From an uncultured Clostridia bacterium (GTDB lineage: Bacteria; Bacillota; Clostridia; Christensenellales; UBA1242), in assembly GCA_945928645.1 (NCBI GenBank), contig CAMENR010000001.1, positions 97,439-155,557 of the forward strand: a stretch of DNA of 58,119 nucleotides, read 5' to 3'. The notes under the pieces are model-generated. The model saw nothing but the letters and a program-made list of their open reading frames with translations, was not told where the DNA came from and did no database searches. The translations under genes and the position numbers were made by a program. Positions within the stretch are counted from its first letter, which is position 1. Each line of letters begins with the position of its first letter. Below, piece after piece: positions 1 through 7,938 of the stretch.

Positions 1-1
1 G

Positions 2-166
2 ACGCAAGATAGTGCCAGTGCTATTCAAAACCTCCTAAATTTCTTGCCAAATAAACAGAATAAAACTACCACTCAAAACTCTCTGGCAAAAGAAAAAACC
101 AACACAGAATCTAAGCCTTCAAATAATTCAAAAATAGATAATTTTGAAATTATTAAGGATCTTTAG
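2..166 (+). CDS. C-terminal end of an unknown protein (partial)
   Basis: A reading frame is open from the window edge to a TAG at 164-166 and gives about 54 residues. The tail is polar and low in complexity, rich in Asn, Lys, Thr and Ser, and ends in an Ile/Lys/Asp segment. No domain is recognisable in what is visible, and the 5' end lies outside the window. It is the only plus-strand gene before 1750 and converges on the PucR/ABC pair, with a hairpin terminator just after its stop. Whether it is a real gene depends on the upstream sequence, so confidence is moderate. Confidence 0.5.
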   Translation, partial: TQDSASAIQNLLNFLPNKQNKTTTQNSLAKEKTNTESKPSNNSKIDNFEIIKDL

Positions 167-168
167 TG

Positions 169-196
169 TAAAAAAATACCCAAAACGCTTGGGTAT
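169..196. terminator. Bidirectional hairpin terminator
   Basis: An 8-bp perfect stem (ATACCCAA/TTGGGTAT, 176-196) has a 5-base loop. A run of seven A lies on its left, so on the minus strand the hairpin is followed by a T-tract. It fits best as the terminator of the minus-strand PucR/ABC unit, and it may also stop the converging plus-strand gene. Confidence 0.7.
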
Positions 197-398
197 ATTT
201 CTCCTATTATGCTCTTTATTCTGCTTTGCTTTTTATCTTTCTACATTATCTCATTTTTGTTTGCTGTAGAATGATTTTATCATCTTTTGCAACGTTTGTG
301 TGTTCTGACTCTCACTTACATTATTTTTATAGATATAGCCAACAATTTTTTCTTTGATATGATTTTATAAACTATCAAAACAAATTTTGTATTCCCTG

Positions 399-839
399 TT
401 ATTTGGATGTTTCAGGATTTTTTTTGTTTTTTGTTTTTTCTTCGTTTTCATCCTGTTCAAAATTTTTTATCATATCATTTATTATCATAAGATTTTTGAA
501 TACTACGGCATGGTCAAAATTTTTGAGATTTAGCCCTGTCAATTTCTTTACCTTATCTATACGATAATTCAATGTGTTGCGATGCATATATGTATTCTCA
601 CTGGTAAGGCTAGTATTAAGCCCACTATCAAAAAAAGCATTTATTGTGTTCATCAGTTCTTCATCATTAAGAACCATTTGAATATTTGCGTGCTGGATTG
701 CTTTTTTGTATACATCATAATTTTTCTCTGAGAAACAGGCAATAAGATTCTCCGGAGCAAACATTTTAGAAACTTTTTCTTCTATTGTTTCATTGTCATC
801 AAAATTTAGATTGCAAACAATCAGTTTTTTTCTTCCCAT
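399..839 (-). CDS. Short PucR/CdaR-type transcription regulator
   Basis: This 146-residue protein ends in a PucR-family helix-turn-helix (roughly residues 66-121). It has the family pattern in which a Tyr-Met-His-Arg-Asn-Thr-Leu segment is followed by an Arg-Ile-Asp-Lys-Val turn and a Leu-Thr-Gly-Leu step. PucR/CdaR proteins usually have 350-500 residues with an N-terminal sensory part; here only about 60 residues precede the DNA-binding domain, so the ligand-sensing part is largely gone. The tail is Lys/Glu-rich and disordered-looking. GGGAG lies 6 bases before the ATG. It follows the ABC ATPase gene by 14 bases and is surely co-transcribed with it. Its target is unknown; one candidate is the palindrome upstream of the pair. 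Confidence 0.75.
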   Translation of the reverse strand: MGRKKLIVCNLNFDDNETIEEKVSKMFAPENLIACFSEKNYDVYKKAIQHANIQMVLNDEELMNTINAFFDSGLNTSLTSENTYMHRNTLNYRIDKVKKLTGLNLKNFDHAVVFKNLMIINDMIKNFEQDENEEKTKNKKNPETSK

Positions 840-853
840 AATTCTCTCCCAGC

Positions 854-1513
854 TTAATTATTCTCCACCTTGTCTATTGTTCCATATCTCAAAAAAATCT
901 TTTTTGTCGCTATAGAGTCTGCGATTTGCTCATCGCTAGTGGCAATAATTAACAAAGTGTTTGGCTTTACAAAATATTTCTTGAAACATTTAATAAGTTC
1001 TTTTGTTTCGTTACTGGATAGATCTTCAAAAAGATTATCTATCAAAACAACATCTAGTTGATTTCTAAAACTGAGCCTTGCCACAGAAACAAGATATTTT
1101 TGAAAAAGTGTTAATTTGTATATTTTTTCTTGAGCAATAGATTCCAGTTTGAAATCAATAATTGCCTGGTTTATCTTTTCCTCTATCAGATTATTTTCAG
1201 TTTTTCTTGTTTCTAAAATATATTTAAGATTGTCATACACAGTTTTCTTTTCAAAGAAAGTTGCTTTGTATGGTATATAACCCATAGAAACATCAACGGA
1301 ATAGTCCACCTTTGCCAGTGGGATATTTTTGATATACACCTCTCCCTTATCTTGCTTTTCTAGCCCTGCAATAAGCCTAAGCATACAAGTTTTGCCACTA
1401 TCCTTAGGCCCAATAAGAGCAACAACTTCTCCTTTGTCCGCCTCAAAACTTATGTTAGACAATGCATAAAATTCCTTGGTATACTTTACAAATACATTTG
1501 AAAAACTAATCAT
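854..1513 (-). CDS. Degenerate ABC-transporter ATPase subunit
   Basis: This 219-residue protein has the overall ABC ATPase order. The Walker A loop GPKDSGKT (35-42) is intact. The other catalytic motifs are not. The Q-loop Gln position reads Pro-Tyr (about 81-82), the LSGGQ signature reads LTLFQ (134-138), the Walker B carboxylate Asp-Glu reads Asp-Asn (159-160), and the H-loop His reads Ser (about 192). In known ABC proteins the Walker B Glu and the H-loop His are needed for hydrolysis, so it probably binds ATP but hydrolyses it poorly or not at all. No permease gene is adjacent; its only partner is the short PucR regulator, which suggests a regulatory role. No strong ribosome binding site precedes the ATG. 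Confidence 0.75.
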   Translation of the reverse strand: MISFSNVFVKYTKEFYALSNISFEADKGEVVALIGPKDSGKTCMLRLIAGLEKQDKGEVYIKNIPLAKVDYSVDVSMGYIPYKATFFEKKTVYDNLKYILETRKTENNLIEEKINQAIIDFKLESIAQEKIYKLTLFQKYLVSVARLSFRNQLDVVLIDNLFEDLSSNETKELIKCFKKYFVKPNTLLIIATSDEQIADSIATKKIFLRYGTIDKVENN

Positions 1514-1556
1514 AACAAAAATATTTTAGCAATTCTCTCAAATTTTATCAACTAAT

Positions 1557-1575
1557 TTTGAGCATATTGCACAAA
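1557..1575. promoter_or_regulatory. 19-bp palindrome upstream of the ABC/PucR pair
   Basis: The sequence TTTGAGCATATTGCACAAA is 44 bases before the ABC start codon. It matches the perfect palindrome upstream of dnaG (54038-54056) at 17 of 19 positions. It is a probable operator of the same unknown regulator. Confidence 0.5.
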
Positions 1576-1696
1576 ATTATTTTTATTTAACAAAAAAAGG
1601 CGTGATATTTGGCAAATTGTAGCAATTTAACAGTTCTTCGTTGTCATATTTTTACACAAAAAATGCTAAAAAATGAATGACTTATACCTTGGATTG

Positions 1697-1705
1697 TGAT
1701 ATACT
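1697..1705 (+). promoter_or_regulatory. Extended -10 promoter of the alpha-oxoamine synthase gene
   Basis: TG-A-TATACT forms an extended -10 element 45 bases before the ATG. No convincing -35 hexamer is at the right distance, which is usual for extended -10 promoters. AGGGAG at 1736-1741, 8 bases before the ATG, is the ribosome binding site. Confidence 0.45.
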
Positions 1706-1749
1706 CACAAAGATATTCAGTGTGTTAGCACTCATAGGGAGAATTTATT

Positions 1750-2958
1750 ATGGATCTATTTGATAAATGTAAAAACTATACATTGCCAGACGAACTTATT
1801 AAAAAAGGGATTTACCCTTATTTCCATGCGCTACAAACCAAACAAGACACAGAAGTTGTTATGGAAGGAACCAATGTTATTATGTTGGGTTCTAACAACT
1901 ATCTTGGCCTTACCAGCCATCCAGATGTTATTGAGGCAGGCAAAAATGCCATATTAAAATATGGCTCTGGTTGTTCTGGTTCTAGGTTTCTAAACGGAAC
2001 GACAGTTCTTCATTTGGCTCTTGAAAAGGAGCTTGCAGATTTTTTGCACAAGGAGGAGTGTGTTACTTTTTCTACAGGCTTTCAAACAAACCTAGGCATA
2101 ATCAGTGCTATTGTTGGCAGAAATGACTACATAATTGGCGATAAGGAAAATCACGCAAGCATATATGACGGTTGCAAATTAAGTTATTGCAAACAACTAC
2201 TTAGATACAACCATAGTGATATGGCTGATTTGGAGAGACAACTTTCTTCCATTCCATATGATAGCGGTAAGCTTATTGTTACAGATGGTGTATTTAGTAT
2301 GGGTGGAGATATTTGCAATTTGCCAGAAATTGTTCGCCTTGCCAAAAAATATAATGCAAGAGTTATGGTTGATGATGCTCATGCCTTTGGGGTTATCGGC
2401 GAAGGCGGCAGAGGAACTGCATCTCACTTTGGACTTGAAAAAGAAGTTGATATTATTATGGGAACTTTCTCAAAAAGTCTTGCATCTATTGGTGGATATA
2501 TGGTTGCCAGTCACGAAGTTTGCAATTATGTAAAACACAGTTCTCGCCCTTACCTCTTTTGTGCCTCTATCACTCCTGCCAGTGTGGAATGTGCTAGAGA
2601 AGCATTGCGAATTATCAAGCGTGAACCAGAACGCATAAAAAGGCTTAATGATATAGCAAATTATGCCAGAAAAAAACTTAAAGAAAAACATGTTGACATA
2701 CGAGATTCCGAAGCACCAATTATCCCAATAAACACATATGATAACGAAACAACATTTATTGCTTGCAAAAAATTGTTTGATAATGGTGTGTATGTAAACT
2801 CTGTTGTTTCCCCTGCAGTGCCTGTTGGGCAAAGTATTATAAGGACCAGTTATATGGCAACCCTTACAGAAGAACAAATAGACAGAGCAACAGATATAAT
2901 AGCCAAAGTTATGGGTGAAATGGGACTCCTTACTACTCAAAAAAACAACACTAAGTAA
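1750..2958 (+). CDS. Alpha-oxoamine synthase (serine palmitoyltransferase / glycine C-acetyltransferase type)
   Basis: This 402-residue PLP enzyme belongs to the family that condenses an amino acid with an acyl-CoA or acyl-ACP thioester with loss of CO2. Visible landmarks are the glycine/serine-rich GSGCSGSRFLNG segment (72-83), the ring-stacking His in the ENHAS motif (His135), the Asp-Asp-Ala-His motif (208-211) and the Schiff-base Lys242 in TFSKS. Full family length. Several segments (IMLGSNNYLGLT, YGSGCSGSRFLNG, RENHASIYDGCKLSY-like) resemble the bacterial serine-palmitoyltransferase-like branch more than BioF, but members of that branch are often annotated as Kbl. No threonine dehydrogenase or biotin genes are adjacent. 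The substrate is therefore open; a sphingolipid-type long-chain base is an inference. Confidence 0.85.
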   Translation: MDLFDKCKNYTLPDELIKKGIYPYFHALQTKQDTEVVMEGTNVIMLGSNNYLGLTSHPDVIEAGKNAILKYGSGCSGSRFLNGTTVLHLALEKELADFLHKEECVTFSTGFQTNLGIISAIVGRNDYIIGDKENHASIYDGCKLSYCKQLLRYNHSDMADLERQLSSIPYDSGKLIVTDGVFSMGGDICNLPEIVRLAKKYNARVMVDDAHAFGVIGEGGRGTASHFGLEKEVDIIMGTFSKSLASIGGYMVASHEVCNYVKHSSRPYLFCASITPASVECAREALRIIKREPERIKRLNDIANYARKKLKEKHVDIRDSEAPIIPINTYDNETTFIACKKLFDNGVYVNSVVSPAVPVGQSIIRTSYMATLTEEQIDRATDIIAKVMGEMGLLTTQKNNTK

Positions 2959-3022
2959 ATATAACCCTTATACACTTAAACAGCAAAAAAAAAATATATA
3001 TATGGAGTATATAGATAATTTA

Positions 3023-3052
3023 GGGAATTTATTAGCATAATTCCCTTTTTTA
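3023..3052 (+). terminator. Terminator of the alpha-oxoamine synthase gene
   Basis: GGGAATT (3023-3029) and AATTCCC (3039-3045) form a 7-bp stem followed by six T. It lies 65 bases after the stop codon. Confidence 0.75.
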
Positions 3053-3120
3053 TCTCCAAGTATTCAACATAAATTCCATATTATGAATTGCAGACTTTTA
3101 ATTATTTACAACCTATTTGT

Positions 3121-3157
3121 AAAAAAAGTTACACATATTACAGTGTAACTTTTTTAT
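3121..3157. terminator. Bidirectional terminator between convergent genes
   Basis: A long inverted repeat AAAAAAGTTACAC / GTGTAACTTTTTT has an 8-base loop. A-runs on one side and T-runs on the other make it work on both strands. It separates the plus-strand synthase gene from minus-strand hpf. Confidence 0.75.
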
Positions 3158-3182
3158 CATATGCTTTTGTAGGTTAAGATAA

Positions 3183-3710
3183 TCAGTGTATCGCTTCAAT
3201 GAGCCCAAGATTGCCATCATTTCTTCTATAAAGAACATTTACATTGCCTGTTTCACGATTTAGAAATACATAAAAATTGTTGTCTATTGTATCCAAGAAC
3301 ACCTCTGCATCTTCCACAGATATTGGTTCCAACTCGAAAGTCTTTTTCTTAACAACTTCTTGCTTCTTAAACACAGGTTCTTCTGCAAAGAAAAGATAAT
3401 CTTTGTTAAGAGAGTCTTTCTTTAGCCTTGCATAGAATTTATCTCCATATTTTATGATTTGCTTTTCTACCTTTGGCAGTGCAAGGTCGATATTTTCATA
3501 CATATTTTCTCCAGTAACCTCTGCCCTATAGAACAAACCTCTACTACGAATAGAAAGTTCAAGTTTTGCAATAATTCCTTCCATTTTGCAATTGACTTTT
3601 GCTACTGCGTCGTCATTGAAATATTTGTCAAGTTTCGAAACCTTCTTTTCTATAATTTCTTTCAATCTGTCCGAAACATTGTAATTTTTTGAGCTTATTT
3701 CTACTTTCAT
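3183..3710 (-). CDS. hpf: Ribosome hibernation promoting factor, long form
   Basis: The protein has 175 residues from the chosen start. The N-terminal domain binds the 30S decoding site, and the C-terminal domain (about 115-175; SVEDAEVFLDTIDNNFYVF, then a short Tyr-Arg-Arg-Asn and Gly-Leu-Ile-Glu ending) dimerises to make 100S ribosomes. This two-domain long form is typical of Bacillota. The frame is open for ten more codons upstream, but AGGAG (3717-3724 region) sits at proper distance from the ATG at 3708-3710 and that Met begins the conserved MKVEISSKN, so this start is preferred. It has its own promoter in the gap after clpC. A GTTGAG/CTCAAC hairpin (3731-3748) lies just upstream of the ribosome binding site. 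Confidence 0.92.
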   Translation of the reverse strand: MKVEISSKNYNVSDRLKEIIEKKVSKLDKYFNDDAVAKVNCKMEGIIAKLELSIRSRGLFYRAEVTGENMYENIDLALPKVEKQIIKYGDKFYARLKKDSLNKDYLFFAEEPVFKKQEVVKKKTFELEPISVEDAEVFLDTIDNNFYVFLNRETGNVNVLYRRNDGNLGLIEAIH

Positions 3711-3762
3711 TTTTTTGTTCTCCTTTTTTTGTTGAGGCACAACTCAACCTTTTTACAATAGT

Positions 3763-3790
3763 ATTTTAGCAAAAAAATAATATTTCTCAA
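3763..3790 (-). promoter_or_regulatory. Promoter of hpf
   Basis: On the minus strand TTGAGA (3785-3790) and TAAAAT (3763-3768) are 16 bases apart, with TG one base before the -10. This gives hpf its own transcript even though clpC lies only about 100 bases away on the same strand. Confidence 0.5.
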
Positions 3791-3807
3791 AACATTTTAA
3801 CTGCTTT

Positions 3808-6276
3808 TTACTCTCCACCCATCTGGAATTTCAAACCATTTTCGTCTGTAGAAACTACAATGTTGTTAGATTTAATCTCTCCAGACAGAAGGGCATCTGT
3901 AAGTTTATCTTCTATTTCTGTTTGGATAAGTCTTCTTAATGGCCTTGCTCCATATTCTGGCGATGTTCCCTTTTCTACCAAATACATCAATGCGCTTTCT
4001 GTAAACTTTAGGCTAATATCTCTTTCCTTAAGTCTTTTGTTCAACCCAGCAAGCATTATTTTAGCAATCTTTGTTAGGTCATCTGTAGATAGGCTATGGA
4101 ACACTGTTATAACGTCAATTCTGTTTAGGAATTCTGGTTTAAACTTCTTCCTAACACTACTCATAATAACATTCTTCATTTGTTCATAATCTGGGTTGTC
4201 TGTGATAAATGATCCGCCACCAAACCCAAGTTGAGATCTTTGAGTATTTAGTTCGCTTACACCGCAGTTGCTGGTCATTATTATTATTGTATTTTTGAAG
4301 TTAACCGTCCTACCATTGCTATCTGTAAGCCTGCCGTCATCCAACACCTGTAGAAGTATGTTGAATACATCTGGATGTGCTTTTTCTATCTCATCAAACA
4401 AAACAACTGAATATGGTTTTCTCCTTACCTGTTCTGTTAATTGCCCACCGTCGTCATGCCCCACATATCCTGGAGGAGCACCTATAAGTTTTGATGTAGA
4501 GTAACTTTCCATATATTCACTCATATCAATTCTTATAATATTATTCTCATCATCAAACATAGCCTCTGCAAGCGCCTTACACAGTTCTGTCTTACCTACA
4601 CCAGTCTGACCTAGGAATAGGAAGGAACCAATAGGTCTTTTTGAATCCTGCAATCCTACACGCGACCTTCTTATCGCCTTGCATACGCTAGATACTGCTT
4701 CGTCTTGTCCCACCACTCTCTTGTGTAATATTTCTTCCAACTTCAACAGTTTTTCTTTTTCACTTTCTGTTATCTTTGCTACTGGTATCCCTGTCCAACT
4801 AGAAACAACTTCTGCTACATCTTTCTCTGTTATCATAGGCTCTGCCTTAGGCTTAGAAAGGTTGTATTTGTCTTGCTCCTTTTTTAGTTCTGCATACATA
4901 GTATTTAGTTCATTAGCAAGTTTGGTGGATTTCTCATAATTATGCTGAACCAATGCCTCTTGATAATTCCTATGAGTTTCCTTAAATTTGTCTTGCATAT
5001 CCTGTAGATGTTTTGGCTGTATAGTCCCACTTACTCTTGCCTTACTACTTGCCTCATCAATAAGGTCAATAGCCTTGTCTGGCAAACTCCTATCCATAAT
5101 ATATCTATCAGATAGTTTTGCGGCAGCAACGATTGCCTCGTCTGTTATTTGTATTTTGTGAAATGCCTCATAACTATCCTTTAGCCCACGCAAAATAAGT
5201 ATTGTTTCATCAACACTTGGAGGATTTATCATAATAGGTTGAAATCTTCTCTCCAATGCTTTGTCTTTCTCTATAAACTTTCTGTATTCATCAGTAGTAG
5301 TTGCACCTATTGTTTGAAGCTCTCCTCTAGCAAGATAAGGCTTTAGCATATCGGCAACATTTGCTCCACCTTCTGTGGAACTTCCTGCTTGTGCCATCAT
5401 GTGTATCTCGTCAATAAAAACAATAATATTTTTATTCTTTGTAATCGTTTCAATGGCATCTTTTAGTCTTTGCTCCAATTCTCCTCTAAACTTTGTCCCA
5501 GCCATAAGAGAACCTATATCTAATGCGTAAATAGTTTTATTGGCCAATACACTTGGCACTCGTCCTTTTACAATAGCCTGAGCAAGCCCTTCTACCACAG
5601 CAGTCTTACCAACCCCGGCTTCACCAATTAGTATTGGGTTATTTTTGGTCTTTCTGCAAAGGATTTCAATCAGTCTTTCTGTTTCCTTATCCCTCCCAAT
5701 AATAGGGTCCATCTTTCCTTGTCTTGCCTTCAACGTTACATCATAACCCATTTCTAGCAGATTTTCTGGCAGGGTGCTTTTGTCGTTTGGGGCTGATTCT
5801 CCCATGGTGTCAAAATTTCTGCCATTATCAACATTGGTATTCTTAAGCTCTTCATAAATCCTTTCTCTCAAGTTAAGTGTATCTATATTGAAATAAGAAT
5901 TTAGAAGTTTGAATGCATAGCAATCTTCATTATACAAAATTGCCACCAAAAAATGCTCTGCACTCAAGAAATTATGTCCCAATTTGAACGCAATATTAGA
6001 TGCAGTAACCAAAATATTTTTACTCCTTGGTGTCAACTCCAACTTTTCTGGAGAAAGGTTTGGGTTGTATCCCGCACTGCCTATCCTACTTGCAAGTTTT
6101 TCTTTGGTTACATTCTCATCTTTTAGCATTTTGCATGCAAGAGATGATGGCACACACAAAATGCCATATAGCAAATGTTCAGAGTCTATCTGATTGCCAT
6201 TCATTTTTTTTGTTATCTCTCCTGCATAGTTTAGCACCTTTTGTGCACTATCTGAAAATTTTATAAAGTTATTCAT
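3808..6276 (-). CDS. clpC: ATP-dependent Clp protease ATPase subunit ClpC
   Basis: This 822-residue AAA+ unfoldase feeds ClpP and handles misfolded and regulatory proteins. Order of domains: double Clp N-domain (1-145), first AAA with Walker A GEAGVGKTA, a middle coiled-coil with UVR-like stretch (about 430-470), and second AAA with GQTGVGKTE and an Asn-Arg-Ile-Asp sensor. The mid-domain UVR-like segment and its pairing with ctsR identify ClpC rather than ClpB or ClpA. The gene overlaps ctsR by 8 bases and shares its CtsR-controlled promoter. Here mcsA and mcsB (the arginine-kinase pair that usually sits between ctsR and clpC in Bacilli and many Clostridia) are absent, so CtsR may be controlled in another way. 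Confidence 0.97.
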   Translation of the reverse strand: MNNFIKFSDSAQKVLNYAGEITKKMNGNQIDSEHLLYGILCVPSSLACKMLKDENVTKEKLASRIGSAGYNPNLSPEKLELTPRSKNILVTASNIAFKLGHNFLSAEHFLVAILYNEDCYAFKLLNSYFNIDTLNLRERIYEELKNTNVDNGRNFDTMGESAPNDKSTLPENLLEMGYDVTLKARQGKMDPIIGRDKETERLIEILCRKTKNNPILIGEAGVGKTAVVEGLAQAIVKGRVPSVLANKTIYALDIGSLMAGTKFRGELEQRLKDAIETITKNKNIIVFIDEIHMMAQAGSSTEGGANVADMLKPYLARGELQTIGATTTDEYRKFIEKDKALERRFQPIMINPPSVDETILILRGLKDSYEAFHKIQITDEAIVAAAKLSDRYIMDRSLPDKAIDLIDEASSKARVSGTIQPKHLQDMQDKFKETHRNYQEALVQHNYEKSTKLANELNTMYAELKKEQDKYNLSKPKAEPMITEKDVAEVVSSWTGIPVAKITESEKEKLLKLEEILHKRVVGQDEAVSSVCKAIRRSRVGLQDSKRPIGSFLFLGQTGVGKTELCKALAEAMFDDENNIIRIDMSEYMESYSTSKLIGAPPGYVGHDDGGQLTEQVRRKPYSVVLFDEIEKAHPDVFNILLQVLDDGRLTDSNGRTVNFKNTIIIMTSNCGVSELNTQRSQLGFGGGSFITDNPDYEQMKNVIMSSVRKKFKPEFLNRIDVITVFHSLSTDDLTKIAKIMLAGLNKRLKERDISLKFTESALMYLVEKGTSPEYGARPLRRLIQTEIEDKLTDALLSGEIKSNNIVVSTDENGLKFQMGGE

Positions 6277-6733
6277 TTTCTCCCTCCTTAAAAAGATTTA
6301 TCAAAACATTGCGAATTATATTTGCTCTAAGGCTTCCTTCCATTTTGACTGGCGAACCTAAAGCCTTATCACTGGTTGCCAGCAATAAAACCTTTGCTTG
6401 TTCATTTGACAAAAAGTTTTTGTTAATCAAATCCTCTATCAGATATTTTGTATCCTTGTAAGATATGTCATTTTTTAGCCTTTCTACCACGTGTTTTAGA
6501 TAATCGTTGTCAAAATCTCTTATCCGTTCCAGCCTTATAAACCCTCCGCCACCTCGCTTACTTTCTACCACAAAACCTCTGTCAAAGTTAAATCTTGTAG
6601 AAAGAACATAGTTTATTTGGCTTGGAGCACATCCAAAATATTCTGCAAGTTCATTTCTGGACAAATCTATTTCGTCACTGTCTTCCAAAGTAGATAAAAT
6701 AAACTCTTCAATTATATCACTAACTGTTGCCAT
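6269..6733 (-). CDS. ctsR: Heat-shock repressor CtsR
   Basis: This 154-residue class III heat-shock repressor has an N-terminal winged helix-turn-helix with the DNA-contacting beta-wing Arg-Gly-Gly-Gly-Gly-Phe-Ile-Arg (about 60-67), and a C-terminal dimerisation half. In Bacillota it represses clp genes and is inactivated by heat through the glycine-rich wing. It heads a two-gene unit with clpC, its stop overlapping the clpC start. A matching CtsR operator lies between its promoter and its start, so it is autoregulated. No other clear CtsR box was seen upstream of clpP or groES in this window. Confidence 0.95.
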   Translation of the reverse strand: MATVSDIIEEFILSTLEDSDEIDLSRNELAEYFGCAPSQINYVLSTRFNFDRGFVVESKRGGGGFIRLERIRDFDNDYLKHVVERLKNDISYKDTKYLIEDLINKNFLSNEQAKVLLLATSDKALGSPVKMEGSLRANIIRNVLINLFKEGENE

Positions 6734-6752
6734 ATTTTCCTCCTTTTAATAC

Positions 6753-6769
6753 TTTGACTTTCTTTGACT
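6753..6769 (-). promoter_or_regulatory. CtsR operator
   Basis: On the minus strand AGTCAAA-GAA-AGTCAAA is a direct heptamer repeat matching the known CtsR consensus RGTCAAA-NAN-RGTCAAA. It covers the predicted transcription start of ctsR-clpC, a position that would block initiation. Confidence 0.9.
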
Positions 6770-6775
6770 TTTAAT

Positions 6776-6804
6776 ATTATATCTCCGATAGTTTTCAATG
6801 TCAA
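6776..6804 (-). promoter_or_regulatory. Sigma-A promoter of ctsR-clpC
   Basis: Perfect consensus on the minus strand: TTGACA (6799-6804), 17-base spacer, TATAAT (6776-6781). Such a strong promoter fits a gene kept under tight repression by CtsR. Confidence 0.85.
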
Positions 6805-6846
6805 CATATTTTCAAAGAATTTTAGAAAACCTTTGCTTTATTTTTT

Positions 6847-6947
6847 TTATATAAGTTTTTAATCAGGTTACTTTATTTTTTTACATATATTTTAACTAGG
6901 TTATTTTATTGTTTTTATATAAGTTTTAACTAGATTATTGCATTATT
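6847..6947. repeat. Three tandem copies of a ~33-bp AT-rich unit
   Basis: Three degenerate copies begin near 6847, 6881 and 6914, each reading TATATAAGTTTTAACTAG or close to it, then a GTTAYTTTATT-like half. They fill the gap between pnuC and the ctsR promoter (6734-7073), which otherwise holds no gene. Confidence 0.6.
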
Positions 6948-7013
6948 CTGTATAATTTACACAAAAGACTTAATAAATAAAATTACAATATAATCTACGT
7001 AAAGTTAATTCTA

Positions 7014-7045
7014 TAAAAAATAGGAAAGAAAACTTCTTCCCTATT
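7014..7045 (-). terminator. Terminator of the pnuC-family gene
   Basis: On the minus strand AATAGG-G-AAGAA pairs with TTCTT-T-CCTATT around a 3-base loop and is followed by a T-run. It lies about 30 bases after the stop codon. Confidence 0.75.
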
Positions 7046-7073
7046 ATCTTTTGTTATTATTCTATTTATACAA

Positions 7074-7904
7074 TTATTTTGATACAGTTGCTGTTTGACC
7101 ATTATTAGTTGGCTTATCATTATCAGCAATGTTGTTTGAGTTCTCTTCTATTTTGGTTTGTTGTGGATGAGTCTTTATATATTTTGTCCATTTGATGTAT
7201 CCATATATGGAATTGGTAAGATAACCAAGTGACAAAATCAACAAGACGTATCTTCCGGATATACACCACATAACCGCCTCAACCAAGCATACCCCAATCC
7301 AAGGAATCCACTGTTCTCTAAATCTTAACAGGATAAACAATCCATTAAGGACATTTAGCGCACCACCCAAAGCATCTAGCCACCAGTAATCACTCATACC
7401 TTCTGCAGTAATTGAAATAACAGTAAACAATGCACCAATCGCCAACGAAACTCCAAGAATTATAAAAAACAATACAAGGTCAAGCTTCCAATTTATCTTT
7501 TTTACTACAGTAAGATCATTGTTTTCTTTGTCTTTCATCTTATTCCAAGCAAAGAAATCAACAAACAAAATAGGCATCCAGAATATAATTTCGTATAGAG
7601 CATTTACATAATAACCGTTGACTATATAAATAACTGTTTGAGTTAGGTCATAAAACAAGAAAGAAACTACAAAAGCCCATCTTGTTTGCTTGGATAAAAG
7701 CAACTCACAAGTTATCCCCCCGACCAATGTAACACATTCTATAATCCTCACCCATGTCCTTGTTTCATCACCTGGAAACAATATAGCAAGGACAATGCCT
7801 GCAGTGGTCAACAAAAACAACCAAATCTTTTCGTATGTTGTAAAATAATTCCAAACCTTTACAAACCAATTATCTTTTTTCTTTTCCTCTGTTATGCTTT
7901 CCAT
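7074..7904 (-). CDS. PnuC-family vitamin/nucleoside transporter
   Basis: This 276-residue membrane protein has about seven hydrophobic helices. It belongs to the PnuC family, whose members take up nicotinamide riboside, thiamine or riboflavin by facilitated diffusion coupled to intracellular phosphorylation. The C-terminal Ile-Tyr-Gly-Tyr-Ile-Lys-Trp stretch (near 240) corresponds to the family's aromatic YGWWQW-like substrate motif but is altered, so the substrate cannot be read from it. The tail is polar and Asn/Thr-rich. No kinase or NAD gene is adjacent. The start codon has no ribosome binding site directly before it: AGGAG lies about 37 bases upstream, with a hairpin between them. Confidence 0.85.
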   Translation of the reverse strand: MESITEEKKKDNWFVKVWNYFTTYEKIWLFLLTTAGIVLAILFPGDETRTWVRIIECVTLVGGITCELLLSKQTRWAFVVSFLFYDLTQTVIYIVNGYYVNALYEIIFWMPILFVDFFAWNKMKDKENNDLTVVKKINWKLDLVLFFIILGVSLAIGALFTVISITAEGMSDYWWLDALGGALNVLNGLFILLRFREQWIPWIGVCLVEAVMWCISGRYVLLILSLGYLTNSIYGYIKWTKYIKTHPQQTKIEENSNNIADNDKPTNNGQTATVSK

Positions 7905-7911
7905 AGTAGTC

Positions 7912-7938
7912 GTCCAGTAAATATTTACAAGCCTGGAC
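7912..7938 (-). promoter_or_regulatory. Hairpin between ribosome binding site and start codon of the pnuC-family gene
   Basis: On the transcript GTCCA (or GTCCAG) pairs with TGGAC, and inside it GTAA-ATAT-TTAC can form a second stem. The hairpin sits between AGGAG (7942-7946) and the ATG (7902-7904). If it folds, the effective distance from Shine-Dalgarno to start falls to about 10 bases; if not, it is about 37. The leader is only about 50 bases long, so no known large aptamer fits. Confidence 0.6.

Noticed and set aside
1725..1733. Half of a CIRCE element (TTAGCACTC) upstream of the alpha-oxoamine synthase
   Set aside because: The second half GAGTGCTAA is absent within a reasonable distance, so HrcA binding is not supported.
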